This document shows, in pieces, positions 7,452 through 13,859 of a DNA stretch of 64,000 bases. Numbering within the stretch: the stretch's first letter is position 1; the number at the start of each line of letters is the position of its first letter. A program made the position numbers and the translations under genes. Origin of the DNA: an uncultured Dorea sp. (GTDB taxonomy: Bacteria > Bacillota > Clostridia > Lachnospirales > Lachnospiraceae); assembly GCA_910584095.1 (NCBI GenBank), contig CAJTYU010000009.1:29955-93954 (forward strand), given 5' to 3'. The notes beneath the pieces were generated by a model, which ran no database searches, was not told the DNA's origin, and was given only the letters and a program-made list of their open reading frames with translations.

Positions 7452-8744
7452 TTACGCCTTTACTTCCGCATCCCCGTAATCATTTCCTTCGTTGAAATTA
7501 CGGGCGTTTTCCATAGTCACAACCGCGATCGCCTGCAATGCCTCCCTTGTAAAAAACGCCTGATGGCTGGTCAGGACTACCTGTGGGAACATCATAAGAC
7601 GTGCGGTAATGTCGTCTGTAATGGCCTTATCGCTCCGGTCCGTATATACATTATCATCTTCGCCCTCGTATACGTCTAAGGCAACTGCATGAAATTTTCC
7701 TTTCTTTAAGGCGGCAATCAGAGCTTCCGTATCAACCAGACCGCCTCTTGCCGTATTTACAAGCATTACCGTATCTTTCATCTTAGCAATGCTTTCTTCA
7801 TTAATAATATGATAGGTGCTCGGAAACAGGGGCGCGTGCAGGGAAATCAAGTCCGCTCTCTCAAACAGCTCCTCCTTATCCACATAGGTAAGAAGCCCTT
7901 CCTCTTCCAGCGCCTTATTTGGATAAGCGTCCCATCCAAGTACCGTCATCCCATAGCCCTTGCAGATCCGGGCCATACAAACGCCGATCTTCCCGGTACC
8001 CACAATACCCGCAACCTTATTGTGGAGATCCAGTCCCAGAAGCCCGCTTAACGCAAAATTATTATCCTTTACTTTGTTATATGCCTTGTGAAGATGGCGA
8101 TTCGCCTCCTGAAGAATTGCCATGGCATGCTCTGCCACTGCGTATGGAGAATAAGCCGGAACACGCAGCACAGTCATGCCGCAGTCCCTTGCCGCTGCCA
8201 GATCTACGTTGTTAAATCCTGCACAGCGCAGTAAGATCAGCCTGATACCATATCTGTGGAGCTGTTCCACCACCGGCCTGGACACATTATCATTTACGAA
8301 TACGCAGACAGCGTCAAAACCCTCTGCAAGATTCGCAGTCTCCGGCCCCAAGCTGGAAGTGAAATAACGGATATCCGAATTATAAGTTCCTTCGCCCCTA
8401 TCCTTAACCAGTTCGCTGAAAAAAGTTCTGTCGTAATCCTTCGTCCCAAAGAAAGCGATTTTAAGCAGCTCCACCGCTTTTTTTTCATGAAACTCTCCAT
8501 TCAAAACTTTCTCAACCGCTTCTTTCGCGGGTTCTTCATCTTCTCCTGTTATCTGAATCGTCAGCGTATCCCCCCTCTTTGCCGCCAGCCCCAGAAGTTC
8601 CAGTACATTTCGGCCGTCCGCCGACTTCCCATTGGCGCTGACTGTAACAATACTGCTGTAGTTCACACAGTTTTGTGCCAGCAGCGCACATGGGCGGGCA
8701 TGGACTCCTCGGGGATTTGTGACTACATATACGATTTCTTTCAT
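7452..8744 (-). CDS. HPr domain fused to fermentative D-lactate dehydrogenase
   Basis: 430 residues in one uninterrupted frame, with two domains. Residues 1-85 are an HPr-type phosphocarrier: NPRGVHARPCALLAQ puts a histidine exactly at position 15 with Arg17. The regulatory Ser46 of Firmicute HPr is Asn46 here. From residue 95 it matches the fermentative LdhA type of NAD-dependent D-lactate dehydrogenase: KIAFFGTKDYD, LRCAGFNNVDLAAA, GIVGTGKIGVCMAR (NAD site), NTARGGLVDTEAL (Arg333), LDVYEGE (Glu360) and TSHQAFFTREAL (His394), so the catalytic Arg-Glu-His set is complete. It reduces pyruvate to D-lactate, regenerating NAD+. Ordinary LdhA is about 330 residues; the extra 90 are the HPr domain. 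ATG 8744 is preferred over a TTG 24 nt upstream because AAAGGA precedes it. A Rex-like site overlaps its transcription start. Confidence 0.92.
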   Translation of the reverse strand: MKEIVYVVTNPRGVHARPCALLAQNCVNYSSIVTVSANGKSADGRNVLELLGLAAKRGDTLTIQITGEDEEPAKEAVEKVLNGEFHEKKAVELLKIAFFGTKDYDRTFFSELVKDRGEGTYNSDIRYFTSSLGPETANLAEGFDAVCVFVNDNVSRPVVEQLHRYGIRLILLRCAGFNNVDLAAARDCGMTVLRVPAYSPYAVAEHAMAILQEANRHLHKAYNKVKDNNFALSGLLGLDLHNKVAGIVGTGKIGVCMARICKGYGMTVLGWDAYPNKALEEEGLLTYVDKEELFERADLISLHAPLFPSTYHIINEESIAKMKDTVMLVNTARGGLVDTEALIAALKKGKFHAVALDVYEGEDDNVYTDRSDKAITDDITARLMMFPQVVLTSHQAFFTREALQAIAVVTMENARNFNEGNDYGDAEVKA

Positions 8745-8793
8745 AATACATCCTTTCCTGCCTGACAATACCTAGTTCAGACATCGAAACACT

Positions 8794-8811
8794 TTGTTAA
8801 TTTTTTAACCA
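8794..8811. promoter_or_regulatory. Putative Rex operator
   Basis: TTGTTAATTTTTTAACCA fits the clostridial Rex consensus TTGTTAA-N4-TTAACAA at 13 of 14 defined positions. It covers the predicted transcription start of the lactate dehydrogenase gene, directly after the -10 box, as expected for a repressor released by high NADH/NAD+. No rex gene is in the window. Confidence 0.7.
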
Positions 8812-8816
8812 TTAAG

Positions 8817-8845
8817 ATGATATCACTTCGTTATTTTTTTGTCAA
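8817..8845 (-). promoter_or_regulatory. Sigma-A promoter of the lactate operon
   Basis: Minus strand: TTGACA (8840-8845), 17-nt spacer, TATCAT (8817-8822). Near-consensus and therefore strong when not repressed. Confidence 0.8.
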
Positions 8846-8906
8846 TATGTTTTTCAATTTTTTCCAACTTTTTTATTACGGTAGGAAGCGCTTTCTGCCG
8901 CAATTA

Positions 8907-8945
8907 AAACAGCAGCCGCTTATTTTCTAAGCAACTGCTGTTTTT
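8907..8945. terminator. Bidirectional terminator
   Basis: Nested inverted repeat: outer arms AACAGCAG / CTGCTGTT and inner arms GCTTA / TAAGC, with a T run (TTTTT) on the plus side and TTTTAATT on the minus side. It follows the 47-residue gene and would end the long ruvAB-ftsW-gerW run. Confidence 0.8.
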
Positions 8946-8957
8946 ACTGCCATAGTC

Positions 8958-9101
8958 CTATTTTTTACAACTATATAATTCGTATCCGACTAAAACACAC
9001 AATACCGCGCACACTATCTGAACAAATAGATTCGGCAGAAGCATATTAATCACCATGCCAACCGCAATCCAAAATAACACAAACCCTGCCACATGTTTCA
9101 T
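8958..9101 (-). CDS. Small two-helix membrane protein, 47 residues
   Basis: Not a family I recognise. ATG 9101 to TAG 8958 encodes 47 residues beginning MKHVAGFVLFWIAVGMVINM, with a second hydrophobic stretch IVCAVLCVLVGYELYSC and ending CKK. That predicts two membrane helices joined by a short LPNLFVQ turn, with basic residues at both ends. AGGTG and GAAGGA lie just before the ATG. It sits 69 nt after gerW and 12 nt before a strong terminator, so it is the last gene of that transcript. The clean frame, ribosome binding site and terminator placement argue for a real gene. Confidence 0.65.
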   Translation of the reverse strand: MKHVAGFVLFWIAVGMVINMLLPNLFVQIVCAVLCVLVGYELYSCKK

Positions 9102-9170
9102 CTTCCTTCACCTGCAAGACGGTCCTTACAATATCTATATGCTGCAAAGCTTCTGTCCATTCCCGTATGA

Positions 9171-9557
9171 TTACTCCATCTCATCCAGAATATCCACAAC
9201 CTCTTCTTCCGTCATCTTATCATCGCTCTTTGAAGTAAAGCGGTCTACCAAATCTGGCACCATATCAAGAATCTTCGTCACGGTGTCCTGATTCTTAATA
9301 TTCACCAGCTTCGTAGCGCCGTTTTGAATCACCAGAACTGCGCACGGCGTCATCTTTCCACCGATTCCGCCTGCGCCTCTTTCCTTCTTCTCACCGTTAA
9401 ATGCACCTGCTCCAACGCCAAAGGAGACGTCTACCAATGGCAGAATAATCGTATCCTTAATCTGGATTGCCTCCCCAACAACTGTCTTTGAAGAGATCAC
9501 ACCATCCATTCCATGAAATAAAGCCTCTACGGTTCCCTTAAAATTATTGTCTGCCAT
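9171..9557 (-). CDS. gerW: GerW family sporulation protein (YtfJ)
   Basis: 128 residues. GerW (YtfJ) is a forespore-expressed protein of Bacillus needed for normal germination responses; its biochemistry is not settled. Family features are GTVEALFHGMDGVISSKTVVGEAI, ILPLVDVSFGVGAGA, the glycine-rich GAGGIGGKMTPCAVLVI and the DTVTKILDMVPDLVDRF tail. It follows the DUF2953 gene by 18 nt, the same pairing as ytfI-ytfJ in Bacillus. Confidence 0.93.
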   Translation of the reverse strand: MADNNFKGTVEALFHGMDGVISSKTVVGEAIQIKDTIILPLVDVSFGVGAGAFNGEKKERGAGGIGGKMTPCAVLVIQNGATKLVNIKNQDTVTKILDMVPDLVDRFTSKSDDKMTEEEVVDILDEME

Positions 9558-9575
9558 CTTATGAATCCTCCTGTA

Positions 9576-10625
9576 TTATAATTTAAAATTTCTGACATCC
9601 TTAATGGTCCGGCGCACTTTACTATCAAACAGCAATTTTACTGCCAGCGCCGCCACATGCATCACATAAATTCTTCCTTTTACACGCAGGCTTCCTTCCA
9701 GAACCTTTTGCTGAAAATCCGGCGTAATCCGGGCATGGTCTCCAAGGAATGGATAGAGAACGCCAAAGCCCGCCAAAACCTTTCCTGTCAAAGACGGATC
9801 CTCGAATCCATAATGGATATCCGCCTGAAACGCCTTCGGTGACAAATGCCCAAGAAACTTCATGAACTCTTTCTTTCCCTTTCCCAAAGCAGCTGTATGG
9901 GTTTTGTCCGTGATAAATGCTGTCAGCCTGTCCTTTTTTTCTGATGTTTTTTCTATTTTACCACACAATTCCTGAATTGTACATTTGAACTTCTCTATGG
10001 CCTGCCTGATTTTTTGAACATATTTCTGGAATTGCTCTTTTAATTTCTTAACAAGCGATATTTTTCTGCGCCTCTCTTTAACAGACCTTTTGTTCCTTTT
10101 TGTCCTCTCTTCACAAATTTTCGGAACATCTTCTCCAATTTCTTTTTGTACCTTGGATTCTTCTTTAGGAATTTCCTCACATTCCGCAGATCCTTCATAA
10201 TCTTTCGAATGCTCTTCCTTAATTTCCCGATGCTTTTCACTGCCAGACGCCTTTCTTTCTTTTTCTTCTTTTTCCAGAACTTCCCTATGCTCTTCGCCGC
10301 ATTTTTCATATTCTTTATTTCCTTCATGTTCTGATTCCTCTTCCTCCGATATAGATTCTGTTCTGCCGTCTATCTTTATCCATGCAATTCTGATATAAAA
10401 GTCGGGGGATTTATTTCTGAAATCCACCGCTGCTTTCACCAGTCCGAACAGCCAGACAGCCTGAACATGAGCCTGAATATCCTCCAGCGTGCCGGCGCTC
10501 TCTGCTTCTCCCTTATAACAGATCGGAACAAACAAGACAATACAGACCAGTAACAAAAGTATTCCCAATATTACCGCCAGTATGATACCGACTATTTTTA
10601 AAAATACAAATACAATATGTAGCAT
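9576..10625 (-). CDS. DUF2953 domain protein (YtfI-like) with a highly charged insert
   Basis: 349 residues. An N-terminal membrane helix (about 8-35, VIIGIILAVILGILLLLVCIVLF in approximate order) is followed by VPICYKGEAES. A Lys/Glu-rich low-complexity segment of about 100 residues (roughly 85-200) comes next. The C-terminal DUF2953 domain has FLGHLSPKAFQADIHYGFEDPSLTGKVLAGFGVLYPF. Function is unknown. The family typically precedes gerW in sporulating Firmicutes, as here. The charged insert is unlikely to be folded as a globular domain and looks fast-evolving. Confidence 0.85.
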   Translation of the reverse strand: MLHIVFVFLKIVGIILAVILGILLLLVCIVLFVPICYKGEAESAGTLEDIQAHVQAVWLFGLVKAAVDFRNKSPDFYIRIAWIKIDGRTESISEEEESEHEGNKEYEKCGEEHREVLEKEEKERKASGSEKHREIKEEHSKDYEGSAECEEIPKEESKVQKEIGEDVPKICEERTKRNKRSVKERRRKISLVKKLKEQFQKYVQKIRQAIEKFKCTIQELCGKIEKTSEKKDRLTAFITDKTHTAALGKGKKEFMKFLGHLSPKAFQADIHYGFEDPSLTGKVLAGFGVLYPFLGDHARITPDFQQKVLEGSLRVKGRIYVMHVAALAVKLLFDSKVRRTIKDVRNFKL

Positions 10626-10626
10626 A

Positions 10627-10950
10627 TCAGCCTTCCTGTTCTTTCATGAGAATATAATTACGAATATCCAGTCCCTTTGTATTATCATACACCTCCTGAG
10701 ATATTTTTTCCACAAATTCCAGCGCATTTTCATAACTGTCTGCAATTCCCACCACAAACAATCCCTCCTGCGGATAATCCGGCTGGAGCAGATAAGCCGC
10801 ATTTAATATCTCAAGTTGATTCCTCTTGTTTGCGGGAAGAAGAATCAGATGGATTCCGGGCTGAAACTTATTCCTTTCAAGCCGGTCCATAATCCTGTCC
10901 TTTTTTTTCTCAAGCTTTTTTGAAAGATACAGGTATCTATAGTATTCCAT
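10627..10950 (-). CDS. Conserved hypothetical protein, 107 residues
   Basis: No family recognised with certainty. The translation begins MEYYRYLYLSKKLEKKKDRI, a basic helical start, and continues GIHLILLPANKRNQLEILNA and YPQEGLFVVGIADSYENALE. It is soluble, with no signal or membrane segment. Two adjacent ATGs (10953 and 10950) are possible; the second has the better distance to AGAGG. It lies 17 nt after the PBP gene and only 1 nt before the DUF2953 gene, so it is translated within the division and sporulation operon. Confidence 0.75.
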   Translation of the reverse strand: MEYYRYLYLSKKLEKKKDRIMDRLERNKFQPGIHLILLPANKRNQLEILNAAYLLQPDYPQEGLFVVGIADSYENALEFVEKISQEVYDNTKGLDIRNYILMKEQEG

Positions 10951-10967
10951 CATACACCTCTTTATAA

Positions 10968-12542
10968 TCAGTAATAATAACTGTCAAATACTTCTTTTGC
11001 CACATCAACCGCTCTTCTGGTTCCGTCAGACTCCTCAACGATCACACTGATCACAAGCTCTGGATTGTCAATATTCGTAAATCCCACAAACCATGAGTGA
11101 TTCTGGTCCGAAGATTCCATACTGTATTCCGCCGTTCCCGTCTTCCCAGCCACCGAATAGCTCTGTCCGCTCAAAACCGAAGCTGTTCCATAATTTACCA
11201 CATCCGCCATATAAGCCTTTAGCTGAGAAGCTTCTGCCAGCGTCATCAAATCCGCGTACTCTTCCGGCGTAGTCTCCGATATGATTGTTCCCTTATAGTT
11301 AGTAACGGAATCCACCAAATATGGTTTCATTAAATAACCGCCGTTGGCAATGGAGGCTGTAATCAGCGCCATCTGGTAAGGGCTCACCTGCGTCTCTCCC
11401 TGTCCCATAGCTGTCATCATTTTGTCCGCCATCGAGTCATTCTTGTCAAGACGGAAACTGCTCTTTGCAGTCGAAAAATCACCGGGGAGCTTGGAGCCGA
11501 TCAAAAGCCCTTTTGCCGTATTCCGGTATTTTGCCACATCCAGATTCATGCCAATGCTGCAAAAAGACGCGTTACAGGAGTTCGCAAAAGACGCCGCAAG
11601 ATCCTCCGAACCATGGACATTATGTCCCGCGCAGGGTATAGTCGTATCACCATAACTTACTTCTCCGGCACATTCATAACTGTAATCTGAATAATTGCCC
11701 GGGTGTTCTCTCATGTATTCCAGCGCAGTTACAATCTTAAAGGTAGAACCGGGCGCATACATGCCCTGAGACGCACGATTCAGCAGAATACTATCCGGAT
11801 CAGAATTAAGCCAGTCCCAATTCTCAATTACCGCATTGGGGTCGAAAGAAGGCTTTGAGACCATAGTCAATATCTTTCCGGTACTGGGTTCCATCACAAT
11901 CACGGCTCCCTTGCTGTCTCCCAAGGCATTATAAGCTGCGGTCTGCAGATCTACATCCAGTGTAGTCACCACATTATCTCCCACATTTTTCTGATCCTGA
12001 AACTCCCTCTTAAGTTTTTCCAATATAAAGGCATTGGAAGTCAGAAGTTCAAAATTCGCAGTCGACTCCAAGCCTGACTTGCCCTGAACCGAATATCCTA
12101 CCACATGTGCAAAGATATCTCCATAAGGATAATAGCGGTATTCACTGCCATCTTCCGCAGTATCGGTCTCTGCCAGCACGTTACCGCTGCAGTCAAGAAT
12201 TTTCCCCCGGACCACCCGGTCTGCCATAGAATCAAGTCTGGGATTGTAAGGGCTCTTTATAATATCCTTGCTGGTTACAGCTGTAAAATAACCGATATTT
12301 CCCATCAGCATCAGAAACAGTCCGACAAATGCGTAGGTTACTCTTGCAAATTCTTTATTTACGGCGCGCTTTTTCTTTTCCCTGAGGTACTCTTCTTTTT
12401 TTACTGCCCTCCGCTCTCTCCAGCTTAACCGGTCTCTCTCTCTCTTTTTCCGGTCTCTCTCTTCTGCTTCTCTCAGCTCGTAACTCCTCTGCTTTTTTCC
12501 TCTTCTTGATTCGTAACTGTTGTTCTCTTTTCTTTCTCTCAA
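10968..12542 (-). CDS. Class B penicillin-binding protein (D,D-transpeptidase)
   Basis: 524 residues by the longest frame. After a very basic cytoplasmic N-terminus there is one membrane helix (YAFVGLFLMLMGNIGYFTAV), a short PBP-dimer region (VVRGKILDCSGNVLAETD) and the transpeptidase domain. The active-site motifs are all present: YAPGSTFKIV (Ser-x-x-Lys), ANSCNASF (Ser-x-Asn) and VAGKTGTAEYS (Lys-Thr-Gly). It crosslinks peptidoglycan outside the membrane, most likely as partner of the adjacent FtsW/RodA-type glycosyltransferase. The start is unusual: no ATG or GTG precedes the membrane helix, and the only standard start is the TTG at 12542, inside the upstream gene, giving a 188-nt overlap. 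Confidence 0.92.
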   Translation of the reverse strand: MRERKENNSYESRRGKKQRSYELREAEERDRKKRERDRLSWRERRAVKKEEYLREKKKRAVNKEFARVTYAFVGLFLMLMGNIGYFTAVTSKDIIKSPYNPRLDSMADRVVRGKILDCSGNVLAETDTAEDGSEYRYYPYGDIFAHVVGYSVQGKSGLESTANFELLTSNAFILEKLKREFQDQKNVGDNVVTTLDVDLQTAAYNALGDSKGAVIVMEPSTGKILTMVSKPSFDPNAVIENWDWLNSDPDSILLNRASQGMYAPGSTFKIVTALEYMREHPGNYSDYSYECAGEVSYGDTTIPCAGHNVHGSEDLAASFANSCNASFCSIGMNLDVAKYRNTAKGLLIGSKLPGDFSTAKSSFRLDKNDSMADKMMTAMGQGETQVSPYQMALITASIANGGYLMKPYLVDSVTNYKGTIISETTPEEYADLMTLAEASQLKAYMADVVNYGTASVLSGQSYSVAGKTGTAEYSMESSDQNHSWFVGFTNIDNPELVISVIVEESDGTRRAVDVAKEVFDSYYY

Positions 12543-13851
12543 TCTTCTCTTCCTCGTCTTCTCTCAGAATATAGAGTCCCTGAATAATTGCAAACATAAT
12601 CAACGTACTTAAGAGTGAACTGCCTCCATAGCTGACCAACGGAAGGGTAACTCCCGTAGAAGGAATAAATTTTGTCACTCCGCCGATGGTTAGAAACACC
12701 TGAAAGATATAGCAGGTTCCAAGTCCCAGAGCCACCAGCTTATAAAACTGGTTCCTAAGCTGCATGGCAATATTTAAAAACATCACATAGCAGCTCAGAC
12801 AGATCAGCGTTACGCAGAGAGCAAAAATAATGCCCAGTTCTTCTGCAATCGCTGAAAATATAAAATCCTCTGCGGCAACCGGTATCGTATCCGGCTGACC
12901 CTGGCAAAGCCCCATGCCGAGCCATCCGCCGGTTCCGATTGCGAACAGCGACTGCGCCACCTGATATCCCCCGTTATCGTAAGCGGCAAAGGGATCCTTC
13001 CATGCCAAAACCCTTGTCCTGACATGCCCGAACAAATGATAAGCAACCACAGAAGCCGCGCCGCCTGCAGAAAGCCCTGCAGCGATATAAAGCGGCTGCC
13101 TTGCAGCCACGTACAGCATAGCAAGGTATACAATAAAAATAATCAATGCCGCCCCAAGATCCGTGGAAGCAACCAGAATCAATACATGAACTGCAGCGAT
13201 TACCGTTGTAATTACCACATTTTTAAACTCCCTGGACGCTTTAAAACTCGCCGCCACATAGAAAACAAATACAATCTTTACCAGTTCCGAAGGCTGGATA
13301 CTGATGCCTGCAATCGTAAATCCGAGCTTCGCGCCATAAGATACCTGCCCCATTACCGCAACTATGCCCAGTGAAATGAGACCGCCTATGGCATAGAACG
13401 TCCTCCATTCCGCCAAAAGCTTAACTCTGCGTATGATAATCGGAATCGCAAGGCTGATTCCGATAGCTCCTGACGCTATCAAAAACTGCTTCAATGCTTT
13501 CTCATACGAGAGTCTGGTCAGCATGATCAATCCAATACACAAAAGCATGCACATATTATTTAGCACAAGCCTAGACACCTTAGGATACAGGCGCGTATAC
13601 AAAAGGATCGCAGCGGCAAAAAGAAGCATCTGTGCCAGATAAAATCCTGCCACCTTCAAATCATCCATCTCCAGATACAGAACAATAAATGCAATGAGCT
13701 GCAGCATAAACATCAAAATATTCTGCCGGAGCAGAAGCGCCTTTTTCTTTTCCGCATCATGATATCCAAATATGGTAAAACACAGATAAGTATACATGAT
13801 GATTATCACAATTATGATATATTTTGAAAGCTCTACTATAATATTAACCAA
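12355..13851 (-). CDS. FtsW/RodA/SpoVE family peptidoglycan glycosyltransferase
   Basis: 498 residues, a polytopic membrane protein of the SEDS family that polymerises lipid II together with a class B PBP, here encoded directly downstream. Characteristic segments are ISIQPSELVKIVFVFYVA, STDLGAALIIF, GQPDTIPVAAEDFIFSAIAEELG and TGVTLPLVSYGGSSLLSTLIMFAIIQG. About 70 residues after the last helix form an Arg/Lys/Glu-rich cytoplasmic tail, encoded where the gene overlaps the PBP gene. The start is TTG at 13851, after AGGTGA that spans the stop of the U32 gene, which implies translational coupling. Confidence 0.93.
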   Translation of the reverse strand: MVNIIVELSKYIIIVIIIMYTYLCFTIFGYHDAEKKKALLLRQNILMFMLQLIAFIVLYLEMDDLKVAGFYLAQMLLFAAAILLYTRLYPKVSRLVLNNMCMLLCIGLIMLTRLSYEKALKQFLIASGAIGISLAIPIIIRRVKLLAEWRTFYAIGGLISLGIVAVMGQVSYGAKLGFTIAGISIQPSELVKIVFVFYVAASFKASREFKNVVITTVIAAVHVLILVASTDLGAALIIFIVYLAMLYVAARQPLYIAAGLSAGGAASVVAYHLFGHVRTRVLAWKDPFAAYDNGGYQVAQSLFAIGTGGWLGMGLCQGQPDTIPVAAEDFIFSAIAEELGIIFALCVTLICLSCYVMFLNIAMQLRNQFYKLVALGLGTCYIFQVFLTIGGVTKFIPSTGVTLPLVSYGGSSLLSTLIMFAIIQGLYILREDEEEKIERKKREQQLRIKKRKKAEELRAERSRRERPEKERERPVKLERAEGSKKRRVPQGKEKARRK

Positions 13852-13859
13852 TCTATCAC

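Noticed and set aside
8745..8768. TTG start 8 codons upstream in the HPr-LDH gene
   Set aside because: No ribosome site there, and the ATG at 8744 places His exactly at HPr position 15.
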